Source: Linnemannia schmuckeri
Taxonomy: Eukaryota; Mortierellomycota; Mortierellomycetes; Mortierellales; Mortierellaceae
DNA: 64,000 nucleotides
Direction of reading: 5' to 3'
Assembly (NCBI GenBank): GCA_029449235.1
Contig: JANATG010000008.1
Location: 806,001 to 870,000, forward strand
Of this stretch, positions 43,101 to 54,800 are shown one piece after another. The first letter of the stretch is position 1. The number at the start of each line of letters is the position of its first letter. Position numbers and translations under genes: made by a program. A model generated the notes under the pieces. The model searched no databases. It had not been told where the DNA came from and saw only the letters and a program-made list of their open reading frames with translations.

Positions 43101-46100
43101 GCAAACAAGATGATCTCGAGTTTGAACGATCCAGCTGGTGTTGCTTTGTTCCTCAAAACTAGTACCCGTCTCAGCAAGAGTCTTTTGGGCGAGTACCTCG
43201 CCAAGCCCGCCAACTCGGAGGTTCTCAAGCAGTTTATTCAGTCGTTCGATTTTAATGGAAAGCGTCTTGACGAGTCGCTCCGCGAGCTTTTGGAGACATT
43301 CCGTCTGCCTGGAGAGTCGCAGCAGATCGAGCGTATCATGGAGTTGTTTGCAGCCACTTACTTTGCCACCAAGCCTAGGGCAATCGCATCTCAGGATGCA
43401 GCTTTTATTCTCGGATATGCCGTCGTCATGTTGAACACGGATCAGCACAACCGCGTGGTCAAGGGACGTATGTCCCTCGAGCAGTTCTCCAAGAACTTGA
43501 AAGGCGTCAACAACGGCGAAAACTTCCCTCCAGAGTACTTGGCCGAAATCTTTGAGGCTATCCGCAAACGCGAGATCGTCTTGCCACAGGAGCACGAGGG
43601 TCAGCTCGGATTCAACTATGCATGGAAGGAACTTTTGCGCAGGGCCGAAACCGCAGGGCCTCTCATCGTCTCCAACACTGCCATGTACGACAAAGAGCTC
43701 TTTATTTCCTCCTGGAAGCCCATCATGTCTGCAATTTCGTATGGTAAGAATACACAGTTGCAAGCTTCCATTGCATTGTTTACATCGGACTTGTGAGATG
43801 CTTTTCAATATTACCAAAACCAAGACATTAACTCTTTTTTCACAAAACAGCATTCAACATGGCTCAGGATGACGCGACACTCCAAAAGTCGCTTACGGGA
43901 TATTACCAGTGCGCTATTCTGGCCGCACACTTCAAACTCCCCGATATCTTTGACCGCATTACCATGTCGCTTGCAAGGATGACTGGATTGCTGGACACTC
44001 CTCATAACCCTGCAGACAACCGGGATGTCGTCGTCGAAGGCGCTACCATCACTGTCAGCGACCTCGCCGTTCAGTTTGGAAAGAGCTACAAGGGTCAGTT
44101 GGCAGCCGTCGTTGCATTTGGAGTCGCCAACGAACATGGAAACATGATCCGCTCAGGCTGGAAACCGATCTTGGAGATCATCAAGAACCTCTTCGTCAAC
44201 TCTCTCCTTCCCGGATCGATGCTTGAGGTAGAGGACTTTTTAGCTGGTACGACCATGATTCTGTTGAAGGCGCCTGTTGTGCCAGAGGTCAAGGACAAGG
44301 TGCGTCAGGATAGCTCGCTGCTCTCAACACTCTCGTCATACCTCCTGTCTTCATCTTACTCGTATGAAACCGCCCGCGAGGACCCTACCCCTGAGGAGAT
44401 CGAGTCGACTCGCTGCACCGCCGACTGTGTTGCCGCTTGTCGTTTGGAAGAACTCTTTACCGACATTCGCCTTCTTGAGGACCTGCCATTGACGCAGTTG
44501 ATGGAGGCTATCAAGTTTGTTGCCGATGGCAACTCTGTCGTCAAGACTACCAAGCCCCCCACATCATCCAAGCTCTACAACCCCGCGAGCGTGTTTTTCC
44601 TTGAACTCATGATCAGCTTGACTGTCCAGAACCGGTACCGCGTCCAGGCCCTTTGGCCCATTGTCTTTGAGCACTTGAGTGATATCATTCGCGAGGCTAG
44701 TTCTCAGAGCGTTTTGCTGGTGGAGCGCGCTGTTGTTGGTCTCTTGAGGCTTTGCATCCGCTTGGCCCACAAGGACGACATGTCGAAGGAAGTGCTTGAC
44801 GCTCTGGACTTGCTGCTTGGGTTGCCCATCGATGTTGTCCCCGAGGTGGCTGAACAAATGATGGCTGGAGTTTTGAACCTGCTCAAGGCAGATACTTCCT
44901 GCGTTCGACCCAACTTGAACTGGGATGTTCTCTTTGCCCTATTGTCCTCGACCTCCAACCACCCCGAGGCCGCCAAGTACTCGTTTGAGGCCATCAGCAT
45001 GTTCGTCGCGGAGAACGATGGCGAGAACGTGAGTGTTGAGAACTATGCTGACTGCGTCGACCTGTTGATCCGCTTTGCAGCCGCCGGTGCCGTTGGTGCT
45101 GATGGAGTCTTGAAGCAGGAGAGCGGACAGCGAGGACACAAGAGCCATATGTCCAAGGCCCAGGCTAATGCGGTCGAGCGCGCCAAGAAGGCTGTCGAGA
45201 TGCTGTACAAGTTGCACAGCCAAGCTCCTCGCCTGATCACGCAGTCCAAGATGAACCCCGAGTTGACTTGGTCTGCCTACTGGTTCCCGATCTTGGTTGG
45301 TCTCACTCAACAGTGCTCCAACCCTTGTCGTGAAGTCCGCAACCACGCAATGATTTACCTCCAGCGCGCGTTGCTTCTCCCCGAGATTGTGACGGATAAG
45401 ATTTCAGAGTGGGTTGTCGTTTTTGACAAGGTGCTCTTTAAGTTGTTGGAGGATCTTTTGAGGCCCGAGATTGTTCAGCAGGATCCTGCAGGCTTTGAGG
45501 AGACACGTAGCAAGGCCTGTGCCATTGTCTGCAAGACTTTCTTACACTACTACTTCCGCCTGTTGGAGTGGGAGGGTCTGCAAGCACTCTGGATGAATGT
45601 TCTGGACTATATGGATGCATTTATGCAGACTGCCCAGAGTGACCAATTGGTAAGTTAACAATGATTCTTTTCGCGTTAGACTTGCTCCTTTTCATGCTTC
45701 GGCAGAAACTAATAATTAACATGCCCCGCTTATCTTTGTGCATAGTACGAGGCTGTTCCTGAGTCTCTCAAGAACTGCTTGCTGGTTATGTCGACATCGG
45801 ATACCTTCTCAGAGTCGATGGCCAATATGCCTGGCAACTTGTGGAACGTGACATGGAACAGGATCAACAAGTTCTTGCCCAATCTCAAGGCCGAGGTCTT
45901 CCCTCCTCAATCCTCTGAGTCTGGATCGACCTATGCAGCTTTGATGATGGGAGTTGGCAAGACCCTGTTCTCGGGCAGTGGAGTGGCCGATCCAGCAGGA
46001 CAGAAGCCTGCTTCTGGACCATCTACGTCTGTATCATCACCGAGTGTCGACACTGGCGGTGTTGTTACACAGGAGAGCCCAAGCATCCAAACATCGGATG

Positions 46101-46143
46101 TGGTTGCGGGTTTGGACCATGTCATCAGTCAACAGCAACAGCA

Positions 46144-46178
<35 letters not shown>

Positions 46179-46207
46179 GCCACGATGAAGAATCTAGTCT
46201 TCTTTGA
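40148..46207 (+). CDS. GBF1: Arf guanine-nucleotide exchange factor, GBF1/Gea type (Sec7 domain)
   Basis: Activates Arf1 at the early Golgi to start COPI coat assembly. Twelve exons: 40148..40534, 40647..40704, 40806..40937, 41046..41273, 41378..41438, 41535..41821, 41915..42126, 42230..42664, 42768..42878, 42966..43743, 43851..45649, 45746..46207. All joins are in phase, giving 1649 aa (yeast Gea2 is ~1459, human GBF1 ~1859). An N-terminal DCB/HUS helical region (~110-630) carries a disordered insert. The Sec7 domain is at ~658-850, with the glutamic finger in FRLPGESQQIE (Glu ~754) and the AVVMLNTDQHN motif. Helical HDS1-3 repeats follow. The C-terminus is disordered and ends in a poly-Gln tract. 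Large Sec7 family BIG/Sec7 is less likely because of the FRLPGE and ML NTDQHN context. Confidence 0.9.
46131..46174 (+). repeat. (CAG)n tract coding poly-Gln in the Arf-GEF tail
   Basis: CAG/CAA repeat with one GAG interruption, in frame as Gln, 11 codons before the stop. Confidence 0.8.
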
Positions 46208-46444
46208 CTCTCACAACCATAATAACAAATACAATCAACAGCTTTGTGCCTGGTGTGCTTTGAGCTCTCGTCTTGGTGATCGAAGAAATCGGACACCATG
46301 GATAACTGACTACACGTGACCCTGCGAACTGCAAAAAGGAACGTCATTTTTGAACGCATAAAAACTCTCCGACGGTTGAGTTTCGTTGTTCCCACATCTC
46401 TCTCTCGCTCCTCTTCACTCCACTCACTTCACACTCTAATCAAA

Positions 46445-48075
46445 ATGACCGCAGGAAAGGTACATTCACCAACGCAGTAGAAATAAAAGAAAAAGGATTA
46501 CTCGGTACAAGGCCGCGACGCTCTTGGAAACCACCTCGTGGGAAGTCCGTGTTAACCCGATTTGTCTGCCTCTCTTTTCCACTCTCTGCGACCCCTGGGA
46601 ATCGTTTCACTCATGCACAAAAAAAAAATAGCCCATCACTTGTCGCGCCGCAGTCGCCTGGGAGGCTGGCAAGCCCTTGAGTATGTCAGAGACACGCTTT
46701 TTTCTTATTATATTCGTTTGTCATTTTTTATGCGACCAATTACTGTGAGCAATCTGCCTTCCCACAATAATTGTCTCGGTGATACCTTGCTAACGGTGTG
46801 TTCGCGTAATGTTCTGATTGGAAACTTGGTAGGCATTGAGACCGTTGAGGTTGCTCCTCCTAAGGCCGGTGAGGTCCGTATCAAGATTGTCGCCACTGGC
46901 GTGTAAGTCTTCATTAAATCAAGTCATGATATGGCTCTTGTTGGATATATGTATAAGCTTCAGAAACTTATACTGTATTCAATTGATAAATGTTTTTTTT
47001 GTACTTTAGTTGCCACACTGATGCCTATACTTTGTCTGGAGCTGGTAAGGGTGCCTTTTTTAGTCAATCATCATTACAGCAAAAGATTTTGTTCTTGTAT
47101 GTGGATTGGACAACATGTTTTATGCTGAAGGCTAACGACGAATGGATAATGGATGAAATAGATTCTGAGGGAGTCTTCCCCGTTATTTTCGGACATGAAG
47201 GAGGCGGAATTGTCGAGTCGGTCGGTGAGGGCGTTACCAGCGTCCAGGTTGGTGATCACGTCATTCCTCTTTACACGGCCGAGTGCCGTGAGTGCAAGTT
47301 CTGCAAGAGCGGAAAGACCAACCTCTGCGGAAAGGTTCGCGAGACCCAGGTAAGAATTCTAAAAAATGGCGGAGCCAAAAAAGAATGGCGTCTATGCAGC
47401 AGCATTGGAAGGGGAAAATAATTCGGGTTAGGAATATTATTTTTTTTCCGATCTGCAGGGGGTTGCTTACCTTTTATGGCCCCCATTCTTGTATGAATAT
47501 TAGGGACGTGGTTTGATGCCCGATGGCACCTCCCGCTTCACTTGCAACGGCAAGTCGATTTTCCACTACATGGGATGCTCGACCTTCAGCGAGTACACAG
47601 TCGTGTGCGAGGTCTCTGTCGCCAAGATTGCTAAGGAGGCTCCTTTGGAGAAGGTCTGCCTCTTGGGCTGCGGTATCACCACCGGTTACGGTGCTGCCAC
47701 CCGCACCGCTAAGGTCCAGAAGGGCGATAGCGTTGCTGTCTTTGGTCTTGGCGGTGTCGGTCTGAGTGTTGTCCAGGGAGCCAAGCAGGCCGGAGCCACA
47801 ACCATCATTGGTGTTGATGTCAACCCCAAGAAGGAGAAATTGGCTAAGGAGATGGGATGCACCTTGTTCGTCAACAGTAAGGAGTTACCCGCTGGCAAGA
47901 CCATCCAGGCTCATCTTGTCGAAATCACTGACGGCGGTTTGGATTATACCTTTGACTGCACTGGCAACGTCCATGTCATGCGTGCCGCCTTGGAGGTATT
48001 TTTTGCTTTTTTTTACTATATCAAGCTGTTCATTTTATTGCAAAGAACGAACATCACTTATTGAGATACAATTCT

Positions 48076-48117
<42 letters not shown>

Positions 48118-48560
48118 ACAATTAGGCCTGCCACAAGGGATGGGGCGAATCAATCATCATTGGAGTTGCAGCTGCAGGACAGGAGATTGCCACGCGTCCC
48201 TTCCAGTTGGTTACTGGTCGTGTCTGGCGCGGCTCGGCTTTTGGTGGTGTCAAGGGCCGCACCGAGTTGCCCGGCCTTGTCCAGGACTACCTGACTGGTA
48301 AGATCAAGATTGACGAGTTCATCACCCACAACTTTGGCCTTGACGATATCAACAAGGCCTTTGATGCCATGCACGACGGTGACTGGTAAGTCCCCTCCCC
48401 CCCCCCCCCTTTTTTTTTTTTTGTTCTCTGTTACTTTGTAAGATCGCTTTTGATTTGTTATGCAGTGGTTGTTAAGCTTATTTTTACTGACACTACTTTA
48501 CGTCGCTTTTTATGTTTACGTGCCCTTCTTTATAGCATCCGTGCTATCATCAGCTACTAA
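46445..48560 (+). CDS. SFA1: S-(hydroxymethyl)glutathione dehydrogenase / class III alcohol dehydrogenase
   Basis: Oxidises the glutathione adduct of formaldehyde with NAD and also reduces S-nitrosoglutathione; cytosolic. Eight exons: 46445..46459, 46632..46680, 46833..46902, 47010..47044, 47162..47349, 47504..47995, 48126..48385, 48536..48560. All joins are in phase, giving 377 aa, the normal family length. Catalytic zinc ligands are in VCHTDAY and GHEGGG. Structural zinc uses the four Cys of CRECKFCKSGKTNLC. The class III marker Arg after the fourth Cys is in KVRETQGRG. The Rossmann glycines are in VFGLGGVGLSV. Three exons are tiny (15, 35 and 25 nt). Intron 6 ends with T8-A33 just before its acceptor, and intron 7 begins with a C13-T13 block. 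Identification is secure; the tail is 128 bp from the convergent GPCR gene. Confidence 0.93.
48083..48115. repeat. A33 homopolymer inside SFA1 intron 6
   Basis: Preceded by T8 and ending 10 nt before the acceptor AG. It replaces the usual pyrimidine tract with purines on the coding strand. Confidence 0.8.
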
Positions 48561-48688
48561 GGACCTGTCTTGTTGAGATTAGGATGTAAACCTCTTTGTC
48601 ATTGAAAACACAGCAAGTGCTTGCGCCTCCCACCGCTTGAATAAAAAAAGTGAAAAAAAGTTAACTTCATCCTCTTGGTGGTAATCTT

Positions 48689-50720
48689 TTATTGTATGGA
48701 ATAAACTGCGCGTGGCCGCAGTAACGGCGGTGGAGGTAAAGACGGTGTAGGTAAAGGTGGTGGTGGTTGCAACAAGTTAGACGGCAGCCCCGCCTCGATA
48801 TCATCATCTTTACTGCGCCGCCTGCAGTTGCTGCGCTTGTTACTGTAGCTGTTGCTGCTGTTATTGCTGGTATGACAAAAGTCGTACATCATGAGTTCCT
48901 GGAAGGTCAGTTTTTCCGGGATTGATTTCAAAGGCGGTAGTAGTATTGGGCCAACGACCGATAGCCGTCTACTAGCATTCGAACTCTTCCTGTAGTTACT
49001 GTTGTTCTTGTCGTTCTGGGTATTCGACGTGATGGCCGTCGCGTTGTCGGAGGTTGTGGTTGCAAGGGCGGTAATACTGCTCCCCTCGCTTTGACTACTG
49101 CTGATGTTGTTGTTGATTCTGAACTGTCTGTCAAAGGTATTGTTGTTGTTGAGCTGTAAAGAATTATCTGAGATAGGGTACCCGTAATCGTCAACGCCGT
49201 CATCATTGTTGCCCAAATACAACTCCGTGTAGTTGAGACAGCTGTTGATCTCGTTGACGTCGTTGTCATCATTGCTACCGATAGTGACCTGGCTAAGATT
49301 CTCGTGATCCTTGTAGTAGTAGATGGTATCATCCGCATCCTTTCTATCCCTCGAGTTACTCCGCCTTCCACGTTCCTGTCTACGCTGTGGTTGTCGGTCA
49401 TCCTTCCTACCACCATCACAACACCATCCAAACCGACAACAACAAACAACCCGCCTCAGAGTCTCAAAAGCATCTTGCGTCGTTCCAAAGATCAAGAACG
49501 CAAAGAACCCCACAAGACTCCCACTAAATTCCGAGAACATCACCAAGTTACGATGGTTATCCTGCTGATTCTCGGCGGGTGTGATTTCGCGGTTCTCGCG
49601 GGATTTGGGTTCAACGAGTGCTTGGAGTACAGCCATGATGACGACGATCCCGATCGCGAGGCAGAATACTAGCAGGCGGATACAGTGGCTATTTTTCGTG
49701 GGAGGGGGGGAAAGGGGTGGGTGGTTTCAGATGAGAACAAAATTGAGTGGCGAGTTTCTAACCCAGGAATTTTCTGAAGACGCACAGATCACGTATGTCC
49801 GTCTGAACTAAGAGGAGTCTATGTTTGTGCGACAACACTAACGATATTCTGCCGGAGCAGTAACATCGAAAGAAGGAGGTGGTGATGCTCACCTGATTTC
49901 GATAACAATGTTGGGAGAGGGTGTCAAGGTAAGAATAAGCGTCTTTCGTATAAAGACATGGTGCTGTACAAGGTAGATCGCCGTGTGGACTAATGCATTC
50001 CACAAATAAAGAACGCGTGATGATTTAGTAAACCGCTTTTTTTCTTTTTTTTTTTCGTCGCTCATGAAGCATGCAATGGCTCCATAGAAAAGAAAAGTAT
50101 TCAAGACATTCAACTTCAAAAGAAAAATAATAAAGAAGCCTACTGACCCACCACACCGCACCCAACTGCACCCACCAATAGAACTTACGTGAGAAAAGAA
50201 TACCAGGGATGGCAACCGCAAGCATAGGCCCCGCAAACGTCCCCCTCGTCACTCCACTATCCGCAAGGTTGCAATAAAACTGCCTTGGAAACGCCGAAAA
50301 AAACGGCTGGTCTTTTAACAACACCACCGCAACACAAGTCGAGACCAGCGGCATCACACCAGAGAACAAACAATACCACTTGACCAACTCCCTCTCCGTA
50401 AACCTCGCCTTCAGCACAACCAGGTACCAGATATTAAACGCCATACAGGTCGCCAAACAATTCATCATCAGCGGCAAGAGCTGTTCAAAAAATGCAGACG
50501 CGGTGCATCCGGGGGTCCCATAGCTGGAGGCGCTCAGGTCTTGGTGGTCGTGAATAAAAAGGAGGAAGGACTCATTAATGTTGTTGAAGATGGCGATGAG
50601 GCAAAAGACTTGGAGGGTATAATTGATGGACCGGGAGATGCAATGGCCGAGGAGGAAGAGGAAAAGGATGATGCTGACGTATTCGAGAATCACATAGATG
50701 ATCTCGATCTCGCCCTTCAT
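48689..50720 (-). CDS. Seven-TM receptor, cAMP-receptor/Git3-like GPCR
   Basis: Three exons join in frame: complement(48689..49688, 49893..49989, 50189..50720), 542 aa. The start is the first true ATG at 50720, right before TM1; the longer open frame upstream begins with GTG. Seven hydrophobic spans are visible: TM1 IIYVILEYVSIILFLFLLG, TM2 YTLQVFCLIAIFNN, TM3 AFFEQLLPLMMNCLATCMAF, TM4 CLFSGVMPLVSTCVAVVLL, TM5 FAGPMLAVAIPGILFS, TM6 IRLLVFCLAIGIVVIMAVL and TM7 GSLVGFFAFLIFGT. The pair of Cys near TM3 and in loop 2 fits the usual disulfide. The ~220-residue tail is Cys-rich at first (CCCRFGWCC, a likely lipidation site), then Asn/Asp/Ser-rich. The architecture matches Dictyostelium cAMP-receptor and fungal Git3-like receptors; the ligand is unknown. 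Confidence 0.7.
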
Positions 50721-51890
50721 TTGTCTTCGGGGACCTCGGTGGTGAGAAGGAGGAGAATAAGGACGAGAGAACGCCGGGAAGGAAAGGGTGAAAGGAGAGA
50801 GGGAATAAAAGGCTATCAAATGATGCACTTGGAAAAATTGTAGTAGGAAATTTTGCTGTGCGCTGCAGCTCTAGTTGGTTGGTGGTTGGATGACTGGTGA
50901 ATGATATGAAGCGCTGTTGTGAGTAGAAAAGAGAGTAAAGGAGTGACTGGATAAGGTGTTCATAGGTAGAAAAGGAGGGCGATGAGTGTCCAAAGTCAGT
51001 CTGACACGCTCTGGTGACCCATGTCGATATGTAATGTGATAGTGGCGTAAATAAAGGATGGTGTCGTAAGGAAGTGGGAAGAAGAGGAAAGAAAAAGAGA
51101 AGATGGTGAGAAGACGACGAGAGTCTGGAACGACAAGAGTAGTAACAAAAAAAAAAAAAAAAAAAAAAAAGAATTAGTCAAAAGGCCTACACAACATACA
51201 AAAAGCGACTGTCTTCTTTCCAAGACAGCGACGAAAAAATGATGGAAGAGTGAAAAAGAAGTACAAAGACAAGTGGAGCAGGAGGAGCAGGAGGAGCAGG
51301 AGGATCAAAGCGGGATTAAAAAATAGGGGTGTAGGTACCATTGTTCATTAAACAAGCGCCAGGATGGCCCTTCTTTGCCTGAAACCACCGGCTGGAACCC
51401 TTGGAAGCGGAATCTGAACGCCGACAACGTCGAATTGACATTTCGTCACTTGGAGAAACAGATCAGTTGGCTTTTCAAGTGAATTCAAAGAGATGTGAAA
51501 GGTGGAAGTAGGTAAAGAATCGCTCTCTGCCTGCTGAACATTCGTTGGCCGGATACCGTTACCATTGTACTGTCGGGGACCACATATTTAAAAAAAGCAA
51601 AAGTATTTAAAGGGTGAAAAAGAACTTTTTGTATTAAATTTGCAGTTTGCAGTTTGCTATGATACATACCCTGACGCAGAAGGACAACAAAGAAGTCATA
51701 TCGAAGAACGGAACGAAAGAATGAAAGAAATAGAGGAGAACGAGGGGTAGAAGAAGCAAAAGGGTATGTACAAGCCCATCTTGGTCACTGACCATGACGA
51801 TAAACAAAGTGAAAACAAGAAAGAAAAACAGCGAATCCTGAAAGAGGTGAAAAAGAAAGAAAAAAGGCTGCAGGGGGGGGGGGGTCATTG
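50721..51890. other. Intergenic, GPCR promoter side and WNK 3' end
   Basis: 1.17 kb. Contains an A24 run (51147-51170), a (GGAGCAGGA)3 repeat (about 51275-51303) and a G12 run (51874-51885) close to the WNK stop. No gene was seen. Confidence 0.5.
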
Positions 51891-54800
51891 TTACAGAGAA
51901 TCCATCATGGTCGTTGGCCAGGAAGTGCCGCTGACCTGGCTTGTCCTCCGCATCCTGGGTTCGCCGGTCTTGTCACGTTGCTCTTTCAGCTTCATCATCT
52001 CCTCCCACTGCATCTCATGTTGCAATCGCATCCACTCAAGCTCCTTTCTCTGCTGTTCCTTCAACAATCGCAGGTCTTCGTCATCCTCGTTGTCGTCTTC
52101 CTCTTCTTCGTCCGACATATCCGTACAGCTGGATGAAGGAAGCGATCCAGTATGTGGGACGCGCTGCAGATCTTCGGGTCCTAAGATGGTCGACCCGATC
52201 TTTTGTTGAACATGGTCCGACCAGAGCTCAATCTTTTTCTTGGCTTCATGCGTCATCAAGATCGGATAGAGTCCCTCGCTGGTAAGACTACTACTCATGG
52301 GGTCCAGAGAATGCGAATGGGACGAGGTTGACACCGATGTCGCAGAGAAGGGTGAAAGAAGATCCTGTGAGGCGACTGTAGGCTGGAATGGAACTTCTGT
52401 CGCGGTGGGTGCAGTATGATTCTCCAGCAGGGTCGACGAAGGGCTCGATGCTCCACTCGAAATGCCTGAATCCGATCCTGTTCCTTTCGCAGCAGGCGTC
52501 GCGTCCGCAGAGGGCGATAGACCATCATCCTTGAGGACCTGAGGAGAGGTTGTTGTCAAAGACTCGTTCGCCAAACGAGATGTTGGTTCCCTGACCAAGA
52601 AAGACGTGACGGGCGCACTGGAGGCGATAGTGGCAGCAATCGAAGGTCGGCCAACTACAGCCTTTCCAAATGCGGGAATCGGTGCAGCCATCGAATAACC
52701 AGCTTCAGATGGCGCTTTGCCTCTGAAGTCACTGTTGATTGAAGCCTCTGGTGGGTTAAAGATGCGTAGGGAGGTAGGGACGCCCATGGGTTGAGGGATA
52801 AATGACCCCAGTTCACACGAGGGTGACCGAGTATGGCCCTGACCGAAACCGTGGCTCTTGATAGACGAACTTGACACTCCGTGACGGAAAGGCGAGGTAT
52901 AACCGACATCCTCATCTTTGTCATAGATAGCGTTGCTATTACTTTTTGATCGTTCAATTGGTCTGGCAGCGCTCGGTTTGAGGGTTGGGTTGGGCAACGT
53001 GGATGAGGACGAAGCCAAAGTGTTGTCAGGAATTAACTTGCGGTTGAGCAAGACTGGGAAGGTGGACCTGTAACTGACGTCATGGACGCTTTTTGGACGC
53101 GATGGACCTACAGTGGGACCGCGAGAAGCATTGTGTTGTTGCAACAAAGGTGACAGGGAGCGGGGCATGCCTTGGGAAAGCTGTGTGACATCAGAGTAAG
53201 TCACCGACCGGGGTTTGCCCTCTATGGGCATCTGCTTGAGCATGATCTCCTTTCCACCTGAGGGATGGTGCTGGGCAGGCTTGAAGAGAGGAGAGACCAT
53301 TGTCAAGGGTACAGGGCTCTCTGACTGGTGAAGCTTGATAGAGGTGGAGCTCGCATAGCCTTGGTCGCTCTCAGGGCTCAGAGTAGATTGTCCCCAGACC
53401 AATGGAGGGGAGGATGAGTTCGACCTTGCCATAATATGAGGCAAGGCATCCAGAGTCGATCTGCTCTGCTGTGAGAGTGACCGTTCGAGAGCCAATGGTA
53501 ATTGAACAGGCTGAACGGCCGATGGCAGACCGGCAAGAGCACCTTGGGCGATGGGCTGGGAGATGGGTTGAGAGACAGGCAGCACTGCGTGAAGACTCTC
53601 AGCAGCTCTTTTGGCCTCTTCCTGCTTGGTTATCAAGATTCTTGTAACAAGCTCTTGAATCCTAGATACGGCCTCGCCTTGGTCTTCGGCAGACAGGATC
53701 TGCTCGCGAATCATCTCGGCGACAACTTCCTCCACAGTGTCAACATCTGTATCGAAAGGAAACTTGATCTCATGCGTGCCAGCAGGTCCGGATCCTCCGC
53801 CAACAACGGGGCAAGTACACTCCATCTTGAGGTTCAAGCGGCTTCCAACGGTCTGCCCATATTGTACGACCTGAATGGAGCACATCTTGTTAGAGCTGCC
53901 ATGAGAATGAGCTGAAGTAGCCCTTGCGGAGGACTTTTTGGTCGCAGCTGCAGCTTCAACTGCCGCTAGCAAGGCTTCACTTCCAATGGAGGGAACACGC
54001 TCGAGGACATGGCTGGTCATTGGAGGCGTAGGTGGCAAGATGTTGGAGCGAATGTGATATGTCTTATTGTCGACATCGACCGTTGTCAAAGTGAACTCTG
54101 CTGCGGGTATAGTGTCAGGGCGCGGGACGACTGGGACCGGGGCCGCAGTCTGAATTCTAGATGGTATAATGCCTGACACGGAAATGGGTAGCGAACTGGC
54201 AGAGTTGAGAGGGACAGAGAAGGATGTCGAATGCACAAGGGAGGGCTGAGTCAGAGTATCGAGCATATCTTGGCTGTCAAGGCCGTAGGGCGAAGACAAG
54301 GCAGCAGCACAAGGCTTCAAAAAGTCCGAGTCGAGGAGTTCCTGCGCTGAGGGGCGAGTTGTCGCATCGTGGTCCAGACAACGATCAATAAACTCTCGAA
54401 TCTCTGGGTCCTGGACATGCTCGAGTGCTTGTGGCTTGATGCCCTGGGAAACCTTTCTGTAGATCTGGGCCTGGTTCGTGCACTCGGCGTAAGGATAGTC
54501 CTTGGTAACCTGAGCATTTTGGATGCGCAATGAATGAGCATGCCAAACAAACATAGACGAAACAAACAAAAACAAAGAGCAAGAGACCAATTGTCAGCAT
54601 TTGAAATAAACACGCCATCGTTCATATCAAGGCCATGAATGAAAAGGATGGCGGCTGGCAAGTCAGCCGCTCTCTGCGCCCTGTTGAGGATGCGTGAGAG
54701 GTGTGTGCGACCATTGCAGATGACCATGTGCAGACTATCCCCTTGTTTCTTGTCCCGCTCGCTCTTCCCGTCGTTTCTTTTTTTCTTTTTTGTGCTGCCA

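Noticed and set aside
43095..43853. 252-codon minus-strand ORF
   Set aside because: Antisense to the Sec7 domain exon, whose sense frame is unmistakable.
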